Source of the DNA: Planctomycetaceae bacterium
GTDB taxonomy: Bacteria; Planctomycetota; Planctomycetia; Pirellulales; Pirellulaceae
DNA: 61,537 bases
NCBI GenBank assembly: GCA_024642205.1
Contig: JAHEBQ010000038.1
Coordinates: 1-61,537, forward strand
Direction of reading: 5' to 3'
Position numbers and translations under genes: made by a program. Below the pieces are notes generated by a model. That model did not search any database and was not told the origin of the DNA. It was given only the letters and a program-made list of their open reading frames with translations. This document shows, piece after piece, positions 36,622-45,688 of the stretch. The first letter of the stretch is position 1. Every line of letters begins with the position of its first letter.

Positions 36622-37509
36622 ATGAACAGCCGAATTAACCAACCAGGCAAACTCCGCCTGATCAAGTGTGTTTCCGGGTTTGTGCTCCTGGTCATGATGG
36701 TGATCCCCGTGAACGCCCAGGCTCAGGAGATCACGGACGGATTCGAAACGCCGGATGCCGCGGTCGGATTGGCTGCCGGCGATCCGGCGGCCTCGCAACC
36801 GACGTCCGCTGAATCAAGCGGGTCGAACCAGTTGTTCATCGGTCCGCGCCGGTTAACCGACATTGTCAAAAGCGGTGGTCCGTTAATGATCCCCATCGGG
36901 ATCTGTTCGTTCATTCTCGTGGTTTTCGTATTTGAGCGATTCATCAGTCTGCGCAAGGGTCGGATCATCCCGGGCCCATTTACCAAGCGATTCCTGGAAC
37001 AGCTGCGCGAAGGCGAATTGAATGTGGATTCAGCGACTACGATTTGTGACCGCAACAATAGTGCGATGGCAAGCGTATTTCGCGCGGGTGTACAGAAATG
37101 GGGACGTGCCGCGGTGGAAGTCGAACAAGCCGTCCTCGATGAAGGTGAACGAACTTCAAACCGGCTGCGGAAGTACTTGCGTCTGATCAACGGCGTCGCC
37201 ACCGTCTGCCCGTTGCTCGGACTCCTGGGGACCGTGCTGGGAATGATCCACGCGTTTGATTCGATTGCAACGGTCAGTTCATCCGCGGTTGATCCCAAGG
37301 CCTTGATTGCCACCGGCATTAGCCAGGCATTGCTGACAACGGCTGCCGGGCTCTCGGTCGCGATTCCGGCCCTGATCGCCTACCTGTTTTTCTCCAGTCG
37401 AGTCGACAAGCATGTGATGGAGATCGATGCGTTGGGAATGAAAGTCGTTAACCTGATTTCCCTCGAAGCAATCAGCGAATCAAAGACCAGGAACCGGAAA
37501 GCGGCCTGA
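36622..37509 (+). CDS. MotA/TolQ/ExbB proton-channel protein
   Basis: A 295-aa protein with a signal-like N-terminus (about residues 14-33, ending NAQAQ) and a polar stretch before the first channel helix (LMIPIGICSFILVVFVFERF). The conserved pair of helices lies at about 185-260, with LLGLLGTVLGMIHAFDSIA and GISQALLTTAAGLSVAIPAL, hallmark TolQ/ExbB sequences. The protein forms the pentameric channel that uses the proton gradient with ExbD/TolR. It sits between the TPR protein and exbD-like genes. Whether it serves Tol-Pal, TonB or another system is undecided because neither TonB nor TolA/TolB/Pal is present. Confidence 0.95.
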   Translation: MNSRINQPGKLRLIKCVSGFVLLVMMVIPVNAQAQEITDGFETPDAAVGLAAGDPAASQPTSAESSGSNQLFIGPRRLTDIVKSGGPLMIPIGICSFILVVFVFERFISLRKGRIIPGPFTKRFLEQLREGELNVDSATTICDRNNSAMASVFRAGVQKWGRAAVEVEQAVLDEGERTSNRLRKYLRLINGVATVCPLLGLLGTVLGMIHAFDSIATVSSSAVDPKALIATGISQALLTTAAGLSVAIPALIAYLFFSSRVDKHVMEIDALGMKVVNLISLEAISESKTRNRKAA

Positions 37510-37699
37510 TCAATGCAGCCAATCTCACTTCCAGTTTTCGGCAGGCTCGCTGTCGATCAACGATCGGTGGAGATCATTGGTCCCTTGTTCTCGGGCATTG
37601 GACCGATGTTCTTGAGGGTTGGTCGAGGCGAGTCGGTTCAAATTCTAGTGTCGACCAACCAGTAAAACCAAGAGACGTGATCTAGCGAGGATTCAAAAG

Positions 37700-38125
37700 A
37701 TGCCGTTAAAAATACAGCGCGACGATCAGTCCTCGATCAACTTGACGCCGATGATCGACATCGTGTTTCTGTTGATCATCTTTTTCATGGTCGGTACAAA
37801 GTTCAGTGAACTCAATGAAACCGAACGAGACATTTCGATCAAGGTTCCCACGGTCACTGACGCCAAAGCACTGACAGCGGCTCCCCGTAAACGCGTGATT
37901 AATGTTCACCAGGATGGGCGAATCATATTGGATCAGAAATCGGTTACGCTTGAGCAACTCCAGAATGAACTCGCATCCGCGCGACAGCAATACAACAAAC
38001 TTGGGGTTGTCATTCGTGGTGACGAGTCCAGCCAATATGGGACAGTCGCCAACGTATTCGCAACCTGTCAAAAAGCCGGAATCTCGGATCTGAACATTTC
38101 GGTTCGCGACAAGATGTTGCGATAG
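37700..38125 (+). CDS. ExbD/TolR family protein
   Basis: A 141-aa protein with GCGAGG nine bases before ATG 37700. A single membrane helix follows a short cytoplasmic start: NLTPMIDIVFLLIIFFMVGT contains the conserved proton-carrying Asp of the family. The periplasmic domain (VINVHQDGRIILDQKSVTLE ... VVIRGDESSQYG) has the ExbD/TolR fold. It acts inside the ExbB/TolQ pentamer to convert proton flow into motion of a periplasmic partner. It follows the ExbB gene by 190 bp and precedes the alpha-toroid protein by 96 bp. Confidence 0.96.
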   Translation: MPLKIQRDDQSSINLTPMIDIVFLLIIFFMVGTKFSELNETERDISIKVPTVTDAKALTAAPRKRVINVHQDGRIILDQKSVTLEQLQNELASARQQYNKLGVVIRGDESSQYGTVANVFATCQKAGISDLNISVRDKMLR

Positions 38126-38221
38126 TCGTGTACGTCGACCCTTCGGCGTGTTTGAGCGACTGAAGCAACCGCAAATCGCGAGATGGAATCGCCGCTGGAC
38201 TCGCGAAAGGGAGTTTGACCA

Positions 38222-40225
38222 ATGAACAGCCTGACAAACTGGATTGACCGGTTACTGACTTTTTTTACCACGACCAACCTGCAACTGCTGTTGTTGATTG
38301 GTTCAGGGATCCTGGCAATTTCGTTGCTCGTCCTGGCGTTGACTCGGTGGGGACATTCGCGACCAGTGTGGAAATGCGTCATCCTTTCGTTTGTCGCACA
38401 TATCCTCTTGATCGGTTACGCTTATGGAACACGGCTGATGTTTGAGACACCGGCCATTGTGGAAAAAGAGGCCACTCCGATGCGCGTCAACCTGATCGAT
38501 GAACAGGGCGAGTCGGTGGTCGGAGAAGAACGAAACGACGCGGCGGAACAATCCTGGGACCAATTCGTCAATGAACAGGCCATGCCGTCCGCCGAAGAGC
38601 TGGAACGGCCGTCGATCGACACAGAGCTGGTCATTGAAGAAAAAGTGGACCTGTCCATCGAAGCTTCCAACTCCCAGAGGCCGGGGGCAATGTTGGACAC
38701 GGTTCCACAGGCATTTCATGATCCCGAATTTGCCGACACGCCCCAACCGTTGTCTGGTGACGTCCGATCGAGTGATGCGCAGGTCAATCCTCAGCCAATT
38801 CAGGTTGCCAGGCGTGGTGATAAGGGTGCCGCGAGCAGACAACAACCTCAGTTCGAGGTGCCAACGGAAATCGAGAGGCAGGAAGTCAGCCATGACCTCG
38901 ACACGGTATCGGACCACATCAGGAGTGCGCCGGTGACTGACCATCACCCGTTTGTCAGTGACTTGGTCGACTCGAACGCCGAGTTCCCGATCGCACCCGA
39001 TTCGCTTCCAAGCCCCGCGGTTGCGCCCAGGTTTGAGAATATGAAGCCACTGAACTCGCTATCGCGACCCGGGCAGTTCCGCTCGGTTGCCAATCCACGC
39101 CGAATTGGCGACGGACAGCCGGTGCCGCAAGTCTACTCCCTTCGGAACTCACCGAACCGGGCAGAAGTTGCGCGAAAGCGTGGCGGTTCGATCGAGACGG
39201 AGCGTGCTGTCGCGTTGGCATTAAAGTGGTTGGCCGAACATCAACAAGAGAATGGGAGTTGGAGTTCGCGGAATACCGGGGGCGGGCGCGAAGACAAAAT
39301 CTACGGCCACGATCGTGACGGTGCCGGTGCCCAGGCCGACTGCGGCATCACCGCACTTGCGACACTGGCGTTTCTGGCATCCGGGCAATCGCACCTGGAG
39401 GGTCAATATCAGAGGGAGATTCAACGCGGCCTTGAGTTCCTGGCTCGCAGCCAACGTTCCAATGGCGATCTGTCGGGTGATGCGAAACTGTTTGCGAAAA
39501 TGTACTGTCATGGCATGTCCCTGCTGGCGCTCAGTGAAGCGCTGGCGATGACCGGCGACCAGCGATTGCTCCAACCGGTTCAGAAGGGAGTCAATTTCAC
39601 CGTGGCCGCACAAAACCGTAAAGACGGTGGTTGGAGGTATGCCCCCGGTGATTCGGGCGACATGAGCCAATTCGGCTGGCAGGTGTTAGCACTTCACAGC
39701 GCAAAACTGGGGAATGCCACCGTACCGGAAGCGACGTTTGATCGCATGGAAACTTTTCTCGAGTCATGCACCAGCGGAGTTGGCAACGGACTGGCTTCGT
39801 ATCGTCCCAGGCAGGGACCCAGCACCGCGATGACGGCCGAGGCATTACTTTGTCGTTACTTCCTCAAACAAAATGTGGCAGCTACGACTCTGCTGGAGGC
39901 TTCACGCCGGCTGGCCACTGAACGACCAACGCCACATCACGTGAATTTGTACTATTGGTACTACGGTACACTGGCAATGTACCATGTCGGTGGAAACGAC
40001 TGGGAGCAGTGGAACTCCGAGCTGAAACGAACGTTATTGACGCTGCAGAACCAGTCGGGTAGCGACTCCGGCAGTTGGCCCGCCAACGGCGTCTGGGGTG
40101 GATACGGCGGGCAGGTCTACGCGACCGCCATGGCAACGTTGAGCTTGGAAGTCTACTACCGTTATCTACCGATTTACCAGGAAGTCGCGGAGTCCAATGG
40201 TTTTCGCTCTGAAACGCGAAGGTAA
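38222..40225 (+). CDS. membrane-anchored alpha/alpha-toroid (squalene-cyclase/prenyltransferase-fold) protein
   Basis: A 667-aa protein. Two N-terminal membrane helices (about 20-43 and 49-69, the second WKCVILSFVAHILLIGYAYG, reminiscent of TonB/TolA anchors) are followed by a polar, proline-containing linker of about 250 residues. From about 320 a toroid domain begins, with repeats such as ALKWLAEHQQENGSWSS, LEFLARSQRSNGDLSG and VNFTVAAQNRKDGGWRYAPG, matching squalene/hopene cyclase and prenyltransferase repeats. The DxDD motif of class II cyclases is not evident, so catalysis is doubtful. Its position after ExbB and ExbD and its TonB-like layout suggest it is the force-receiving periplasmic arm. 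Similar proteins occur in planctomycetes, but I know of no demonstrated function. Confidence 0.85.
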   Translation: MNSLTNWIDRLLTFFTTTNLQLLLLIGSGILAISLLVLALTRWGHSRPVWKCVILSFVAHILLIGYAYGTRLMFETPAIVEKEATPMRVNLIDEQGESVVGEERNDAAEQSWDQFVNEQAMPSAEELERPSIDTELVIEEKVDLSIEASNSQRPGAMLDTVPQAFHDPEFADTPQPLSGDVRSSDAQVNPQPIQVARRGDKGAASRQQPQFEVPTEIERQEVSHDLDTVSDHIRSAPVTDHHPFVSDLVDSNAEFPIAPDSLPSPAVAPRFENMKPLNSLSRPGQFRSVANPRRIGDGQPVPQVYSLRNSPNRAEVARKRGGSIETERAVALALKWLAEHQQENGSWSSRNTGGGREDKIYGHDRDGAGAQADCGITALATLAFLASGQSHLEGQYQREIQRGLEFLARSQRSNGDLSGDAKLFAKMYCHGMSLLALSEALAMTGDQRLLQPVQKGVNFTVAAQNRKDGGWRYAPGDSGDMSQFGWQVLALHSAKLGNATVPEATFDRMETFLESCTSGVGNGLASYRPRQGPSTAMTAEALLCRYFLKQNVAATTLLEASRRLATERPTPHHVNLYYWYYGTLAMYHVGGNDWEQWNSELKRTLLTLQNQSGSDSGSWPANGVWGGYGGQVYATAMATLSLEVYYRYLPIYQEVAESNGFRSETRR

Positions 40226-40877
40226 CGTGATTGCAGAGTCCAGGACGACAACCGGTGGACGATGAAACAGGAAATCGGTTGTACGGTAACGGCGCCAGCC
40301 CTTTGGTGCTTACTTTCCTCACGGATGAGGTGATGGCAATGAGCCCATGGCAGGGCCATGTCCTTTCGAAACAGCAACAACCAGCACAGAACATTCCTGG
40401 TCTTGTGATGCCTGGTGTGCGTGGTTCTTTTGTTTTCGACTTCGCTTCGTGATCCAATGGAGGATCAAATGGGAGAAATTAATGGACGATTCACTTGGAG
40501 AAAGAGCGTTCAATCACGGGAGTGAATAGCCATATGCCTGTTATGCTCCGTCAAGTTGAGCGTCGATTCAAGAGATGTTCTTGATCCATCGATCGCAACA
40601 CCAAGCTGAGGTCAAATGACGGCCTGGTATCGCCAACTCACCGGACTTCTTCACGTTTTGGTTGCCAGCAAACACTGGACAAATCCGGCCGGTTCACATG
40701 GTGGGTTTGCATGCCATCGCCCCGAACGGGGATCAGGAAACGAAGTTAAGTGTCATCAGGCACCAGCCAGCCGTCGAATCGTCAAAGGACAGGCAAAGAC
40801 TCCCGTCTTCAATTCCCGTCCCGGCCTACGTGAGGGCTTCATGAAATCCGCTTGCGTTCAGGGCAACGCGACCATCG
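40226..40877. other. intergenic, no recognised gene
   Basis: About 650 bases between convergent genes. Only short frames without family resemblance. A 9-bp perfect inverted repeat, TCGGAAATC/GATTTCCGA, around 40880-40900 sits at the 3' end of the adjoining nitroreductase gene. No T-run follows in that gene's direction. Confidence 0.4.
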
Positions 40878-41546
40878 TTATCGGAAATCGGCGATTTCCG
40901 AAAGCGGCTTTTTGGTGATTGCGGGGACACGCGCGTCGTTAGCCGGATAGCCAACGACCAACAGCACAAAGGGCCTTTCGTTAGAGGGTCGTTGAAGGAT
41001 CTCGTTGAGAAATTTCATCGGAGAGGGCGTATGCGTGAGAGTAGCCAGCCCAGCATGATGGAGGGCGGCGATCAAGAACCCGGTCGCGATCCCGACGGAT
41101 TCGCTGGCGTAATAGTGCTTGACCGTTGTTCCCTCGTCGCTGATTTCGTGTGACTTGGAAAAGATCACAATCAAGTAGGGGGCTGTCTCAAGGAATGGCT
41201 TGTTCGCATCGGTCCCCAAAGGGGCCAATGCGTCAAGCCAGGCCTGGGGTGCTTTGCCGTCGTAAAACTCTGCTTCTTCAATTTCAGCGGCCGCGCGGAT
41301 TTTCTGCTTGATCACCGGATCCTGGACCACGGTAAAGTGCCAGGGCTGGAGGTTAGCTCCGTTGGGTGCGGTTCCTGCCGCGCGAAGGCAAGCCTCGATG
41401 ATTTCAAGCGGAACAGGTCGATCGGAAAAATCGCGAACGGTTCGTCGTCGTTTGATCTCTTCATAAAACGACTGCGCACGCGCGATCATTTCTGATTGCG
41501 GATACTCGCGAAAATCATCAAGTGGAACAAATCTTGGCTGTGGCAT
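40878..41546 (-). CDS. nitroreductase-family flavoprotein, iodotyrosine-deiodinase-like
   Basis: The ATG at 41546 gives 222 aa; the frame is open further upstream but would run into the preceding gene. FMN-binding features are [14 protein letters not shown] near residue 33 and [15 protein letters not shown]. The active-site lid [15 protein letters not shown] with a later Lys ([10 protein letters not shown]) and [19 protein letters not shown] / [12 protein letters not shown] match the IYD subgroup. In animals IYD reductively dehalogenates iodotyrosine with FMN and NAD(P)H; bacterial relatives act on halotyrosines or are untested. It lies 13 bp downstream of the DUF4129 gene, so they are probably co-transcribed. 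Confidence 0.88.
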   Translation of the reverse strand: MPQPRFVPLDDFREYPQSEMIARAQSFYEEIKRRRTVRDFSDRPVPLEIIEACLRAAGTAPNGANLQPWHFTVVQDPVIKQKIRAAAEIEEAEFYDGKAPQAWLDALAPLGTDANKPFLETAPYLIVIFSKSHEISDEGTTVKHYYASESVGIATGFLIAALHHAGLATLTHTPSPMKFLNEILQRPSNERPFVLLVVGYPANDARVPAITKKPLSEIADFR

Positions 41547-41559
41547 GATCGTTGGTCGG

Positions 41560-43551
41560 TCAAGGTTCAAGGGTAATTTGCAATTCCGTCGCGGTTGCCA
41601 TGGCATCTTGCTTGGGGACATTCGCGTTCATCAGTCGCCAAAGCTGTCGTAACGGCAGGGTGTCCGATCGTTCGATCACCTTTCCACTGTACTGACATTC
41701 ACCGATCAGGTCTGCTAACAGCCTGGCCTCGGCCGCGACTCCTTTATCGATTGGCTGCAAACGAGTGACAAATTCCAGCGCCGTCTGGTCTTGCTCGCGA
41801 TGGTACCGGTGGCCGCGCGCCCAGGCCTCGAGTCCCTCGAAGCTGTATTGAATGGTTCTGGCAGGTGGCCATCGATTCACGCAACCGCTGATGAACGGAT
41901 CCTTGAATTGTGAAAACCTGGGAAGCAGGTTGTCAGCAGGTTTCGGCTGAACCTGATTGGTCCCCGACTCGGTTCCGTCGACTTTCCTGGCGAACAACTC
42001 CGCCCAAAGTTTGGCAAGTTCATCACGGAACATCCACAGCATTACGATCAACGCCACCAGGCTGACAACGTAAACAAGGTACTTCAAGGTTCCGCCGAGA
42101 AACTTCGCGAGTTGGGTGAGTGGCCGCGCGTTGAATGGTTTTGAAGATTCCGCCTGTTGCTTGCCTCCCCGTCGCTGGTTGGCAGGTTGGTTGCGGTCGT
42201 CAGGATTGGGGTCGCGCTGGTTGGCTTGCTTGGCGTCTTGCTTGGCGTCTTGCTGCTCGTCTCGTTTGTCGCTCTGGTCCTTTTTTTGCGGTACTTCATT
42301 CCGGATTCGATTCTGATTCTCATTTCGTTTGGCATCGTCGAATTGCTTTCGGGAATCGTCTTGTTCAGGAGCTTTTTCCTGGTCGGAATGGGTGGACGAA
42401 TCGCGATTTGGATGGTCAGGAGATCTGGTTTCTTTTCTCGAATCGGAACTCCCGCCGGTTTTCTTGGCGTCGGACGATCCATCCCCTCGGGCCTCGCCTG
42501 TTTTTCTACTCGCTTGGCCTTGCTCGTCCTGTTCGGGAACCCTTTCGCCAGGTTTTTTTTCTGCTGCCCTTGCATCCTGTTTAGGCTTGGCTATTTCATG
42601 ACGATCGTTGTCGACCTGACCATTGTCGCCGAAAGCATGAACAGACGTGTCTTTGTTGTTGGTTGTCAAAAACGCGAGAGCGTCCTGCCAGGCGGTTGAA
42701 AGACGCGGATTGGGCAAGAGCAGCATGATCAACATGACGCTCAACGCGAAAACGGTACCCGTAACGATCCAGTTGATCGAAATACTGGACGGCATGACGG
42801 CCCCGCGTTTTCTGAGGTACCGCTCAAGTCCCAGTAGACTCGTCAGCATCAACAGGCCAAGTGCAGATCCAAGGTAGATGGCGAACAGCAAGAAAATCCA
42901 ACGATATCCCCAGTTCAAGTCAGGCTGGGAAAACCATTGGCCAAGACCAAAAATCGGAAACGCTGCCAATGCAAAATAGAGCACCCAGAGTCCCGGTGTG
43001 TTCTGCGTCTTTGAATTGGCAAAGAACACGAACCACGGGCGGTTGGGTTTGTCTTGTGCTGGTTTGGTTTCTGACACGACGGGGTTTTCCGGACTCAATC
43101 GCCAGTTGGACCGGCGTCGAAACACCTTCCGCTTGACCCGTTCGGCCAACCCAATCGATGACACATCGCGGCTGGCGTCGATTACAGTACAGTCCCACGT
43201 CAATCGATTTGCCGACCACATCACGACGGCAATCAGAAACAGCAGCGCGACGGGCTCAAGGAAAAACAGATCGCCGTACTCGAAATCAACCAGCTTAACA
43301 GCGGCAAACAGGGTTGCTGCCGAAAGAGCAAACCCAAACAGTGCTGCCCGCTCAAGCCCTTCTTCGATGGAAATGCGGCTGACCAGGACCGAAGCGGCGG
43401 TGAACAGTCCCAGCACCCAGCCAAGTCGCAGAGAATGTGGCCCGCGGTAAAAAATCTCGATCAGGAAAAATACCAGCGAGCCGATCATCAACATGATCAA
43501 CAGGGGCCCCACGATTTCCACCAGCACGCGGTTAAACGACTGATTGCTCAT
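41560..43551 (-). CDS. multi-pass membrane protein with DUF4129-type C-terminus
   Basis: The ATG at 43551 gives 663 aa. Seven hydrophobic segments fill the first 285 residues, followed by an extreme hydrophilic linker (about 300-472) rich in Lys, Asp, Gln and Arg. An eighth membrane helix ([18 protein letters not shown]) then leads into a cytosolic-type helical domain ending with [20 protein letters not shown] ... FVTRLQP ... [12 protein letters not shown], which resembles DUF4129. DUF4129 usually accompanies transglutaminase-like and MoxR/DUF58 genes; none is adjacent here. The low-complexity linker looks genuine because the frame stays open and flanking domains are in phase. Function unknown; perhaps envelope-associated. 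Confidence 0.75.
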   Translation of the reverse strand: MSNQSFNRVLVEIVGPLLIMLMIGSLVFFLIEIFYRGPHSLRLGWVLGLFTAASVLVSRISIEEGLERAALFGFALSAATLFAAVKLVDFEYGDLFFLEPVALLFLIAVVMWSANRLTWDCTVIDASRDVSSIGLAERVKRKVFRRRSNWRLSPENPVVSETKPAQDKPNRPWFVFFANSKTQNTPGLWVLYFALAAFPIFGLGQWFSQPDLNWGYRWIFLLFAIYLGSALGLLMLTSLLGLERYLRKRGAVMPSSISINWIVTGTVFALSVMLIMLLLPNPRLSTAWQDALAFLTTNNKDTSVHAFGDNGQVDNDRHEIAKPKQDARAAEKKPGERVPEQDEQGQASRKTGEARGDGSSDAKKTGGSSDSRKETRSPDHPNRDSSTHSDQEKAPEQDDSRKQFDDAKRNENQNRIRNEVPQKKDQSDKRDEQQDAKQDAKQANQRDPNPDDRNQPANQRRGGKQQAESSKPFNARPLTQLAKFLGGTLKYLVYVVSLVALIVMLWMFRDELAKLWAELFARKVDGTESGTNQVQPKPADNLLPRFSQFKDPFISGCVNRWPPARTIQYSFEGLEAWARGHRYHREQDQTALEFVTRLQPIDKGVAAEARLLADLIGECQYSGKVIERSDTLPLRQLWRLMNANVPKQDAMATATELQITLEP

Positions 43552-43916
43552 TCGGTCTCGCGGCGGTCGTGATTCGTTGGAAAGTTTCACGGCTGGTGGT
43601 CTGATTCTTGAAACAGGAAGGGAACGTCGGGTTCGCCAATTTCCGGATGGCAAAATCCGGATCGATTTGATCTTAACCTGTTTCAGCTCGTTTTGTGAGG
43701 ATATTTCATTGAGTTACCCTCGCTGCGCATCCCGTTCCATTTTCGTTCGGTCAATTGACCGGGGCACCCCATCTGAAACGATCGCCAAGTGTGGTTTTCT
43801 TCTGGTCGGAACCGACGAGGCGGGCTTTTACGTGTTGGTTAACCGGTCTCGATTCGTGTACTGCCATTGTCGATAACGGACTCATGATTTCCGCGAGTCG
43901 GATCGTGAATAACCGA
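43552..43916. other. intergenic, no recognised gene
   Basis: About 365 bases between two minus-strand genes. No domain-bearing frame, repeat or obvious promoter was found. Confidence 0.45.
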
Positions 43917-44504
43917 TTACGATTCACTCAACGCGGACTTGACGTCCTTGAGCGCGATTTGGGCTTCGACGAAATTCCGGTCGAACTCAACAGCTTTTTC
44001 AAAATGCGACTTGGATTCCGACAATCGACCCATGCAGCGATTGACCAGGCCCAGCGCAAAATGGACTTCATCCAGGTAAACCTGTTGGCAGGCCAGAGCG
44101 CTGTGAAATGCCGCTTCGGAAGCAGTGAAATTCCCTCGTCGCATATGAATGTTGCCCAGCAAAAGGTAACCCATTGAATCCATCGAATCAGCGTCGATCT
44201 GTTTCTGGTACCAGGATATGGCGGAATCGAAATCACCTTTGGCCCGGTAAAGGTTGCCGATTTCTCCATACATCGCTGCAGCGGGATCGTCGCCTGAAAG
44301 TTCGATTACTTTAAGAAACGCCTGTTCTGCCTCGACGTACCGCGCAAGTTGCCCCAACGATAACCCGAGGTCCAGCCACGCACGCTGACTATCCGGATGG
44401 GATCCGAGGAATTGTTCAGCCCGGGCAACCGTCGTCGCGTGATAACCGGCATCGGAAGCGCTGATGATGGCTTGCGCTTCGGGAGAGATTTTTTTCTTGG
44501 ACAT
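43917..44504 (-). CDS. tetratricopeptide-repeat protein
   Basis: A 195-aa cytoplasmic protein with no signal or membrane segment. About five TPR units are visible (e.g. AWLDLGLSLGQLARYVEAEQ, MYGEIGNLYRAKGDFDSAIS, GYLLLGNIHMRRGNFTASEA, VHFALGLVNRCMGRLSESKS). It is a protein-interaction module of unknown partner. It lies upstream of, and in the same direction as, the DUF4129 gene but 365 bp away, so is probably independent. Confidence 0.85.
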   Translation of the reverse strand: MSKKKISPEAQAIISASDAGYHATTVARAEQFLGSHPDSQRAWLDLGLSLGQLARYVEAEQAFLKVIELSGDDPAAAMYGEIGNLYRAKGDFDSAISWYQKQIDADSMDSMGYLLLGNIHMRRGNFTASEAAFHSALACQQVYLDEVHFALGLVNRCMGRLSESKSHFEKAVEFDRNFVEAQIALKDVKSALSES

Positions 44505-44811
44505 GCGGATAAGCTAGCTCTGATTTATTAATCGTCAACCGCGTGGGACACAAATCGTTGTCCGGTCGTCTGAAAAATCCCATTTGTCACCGACGTGGTC
44601 ACAGAGTTGTGCCAAGCTGCTGAACGGTTCTGTGGGCCAATATTGGATGATGATCGACTACCAGAAACGGTTCCAAGTGCTACGGATTGTCGAATGAGGG
44701 ACCTTGTTAACTGATCTGCCTCGGTTGCGCAGTCCCCCGAAACCGGGCGGACTTGTGATGAAACTGGCGTAGGTTGGACATTTGGATTTCGCTAACATCC
44801 CGCCGCATTGG
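44505..44811. other. divergent intergenic region
   Basis: About 300 bases between divergent TPR and thioredoxin-like genes; no gene seen. The inverted repeat just downstream is listed separately. Confidence 0.4.
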
Positions 44812-44835
44812 GCTCAATATTAGACCAGATTGAGC
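44812..44835. repeat. inverted repeat upstream of thioredoxin-like lipoprotein gene
   Basis: GCTCAAT (44812-44818) and ATTGAGC (44829-44835) form a perfect 7-bp inverted repeat with a 10-base centre, ending 30 bp before the start at 44866. The position suits an operator or a leader hairpin; no regulator is known. Confidence 0.35.
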
Positions 44836-44865
44836 ACACTCCCAAATGGTGTTTGAGGCATAGTG

Positions 44866-45468
44866 ATGGAAATGAGTCCCTTTCAAACTTGGCGCCAAGG
44901 CGTTTTCGGTGGCGTGTTCATTTTGTTGATTACATCTTTTGGATGTAGCAGATCGTCTCTGCGCGAGCTTCCGTTCTTGCGATCGGCTGACAGAACAGAG
45001 AACACAATCAAGGCATCGTTTCCGACGACTGATTCGCCCGCATTGACGATCTGGCACGATTCATTCGAGTCTGCTCAGCAACGGTCGAAGGAGACCGGTA
45101 AACCGATACTGGCCGACTTCACGGGGAGCGACTGGTGTTCATGGTGCGTCAAACTAAAGAAAGATGTCTTTGAAACATCTGAATTCCAAGCTTGGGCCCG
45201 GGAAAACGTCATATTGCTTGAACTGGACTACCCCAAACGCGCAATTCAATCTAGCGCGATTCGCAATCAGAACAAGCAATTGGCTGAACGGTACAAGATC
45301 AGCGGCTACCCAACCGTGTTATTGCTCGATTCTGAAGGCGAGGTTCTTGGTAAACTGGGATACATGAAACAACCCTCCGATTGGATTGCGGCCGCCAAGC
45401 CGATATTGGAGGAGCAAACCCGATCGACGGTTGCCGAAGTAAACAGTCGAGACGCGAAATTCCGCTGA
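44866..45468 (+). CDS. thioredoxin-like (thioredoxin_7-type) lipoprotein
   Basis: The ATG at 44866 with GAGG at 44855-44858 gives 200 aa; a GTG directly before it is less likely. A hydrophobic signal ends in TSFGC, a relaxed lipobox. The thioredoxin-like domain contains ADFTGSDWCSWCVKLKKDVF, with a WCxWC active site as in the DUF255/thioredoxin_7 group, and the cis-Pro segment SGYPTVLLLD. It is likely to be a periplasmic thiol reductase or chaperone attached to a membrane. It is not clearly in an operon. Confidence 0.88.
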   Translation: MEMSPFQTWRQGVFGGVFILLITSFGCSRSSLRELPFLRSADRTENTIKASFPTTDSPALTIWHDSFESAQQRSKETGKPILADFTGSDWCSWCVKLKKDVFETSEFQAWARENVILLELDYPKRAIQSSAIRNQNKQLAERYKISGYPTVLLLDSEGEVLGKLGYMKQPSDWIAAAKPILEEQTRSTVAEVNSRDAKFR

Positions 45469-45545
45469 GCGACGCGGAAATCGGTTGAGCGGGCTCCGGG
45501 TTAGGTTCCACGTTGAATTGATGTTTGATCCATTGCAAAACGAAT

Positions 45546-45597
45546 CGAGTCGACTCCCGAAGTCCTGAGTCGAAGGCATAAAGGGTGTTTCGACTCA
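45546..45597. repeat. iterated GAGTCGA palindromes downstream of thioredoxin-like gene
   Basis: GAGTCGACTC (45546-45555) is self-complementary. TGAGTCGAA (45566-45574) and TTCGACTCA (45589-45597) form a perfect 9-bp inverted repeat. All share the GAGTCGA core. They lie between the thioredoxin-like and phosphatase genes. No T-run follows, so they may be a terminator of unusual type or regulatory sites for the phosphatase gene. Confidence 0.35.
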
Positions 45598-45688
45598 ATT
45601 CGGGGGCCGTTTGTAAGTCATGTTGATTCGCTACAATTAATACTCTGATTTAGACTTCTATCCGACCGGCAACTTAAATCCGTATTCC

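Noticed and set aside
37630..37660. tRNA-like T-arm phrase (GGTTCAAATTC)
   Set aside because: The flanking bases cannot form a T stem or acceptor stem, so it is not a tRNA.
40880..40900. 9-bp perfect inverted repeat as a terminator
   Set aside because: It overlaps the end of the flavoprotein gene and has no T-run in that gene's direction, so it is only mentioned in the intergenic entry.
42084..42699. Several overlapping long frames within the DUF4129 gene
   Set aside because: They are by-products of the low-complexity linker in the real gene.
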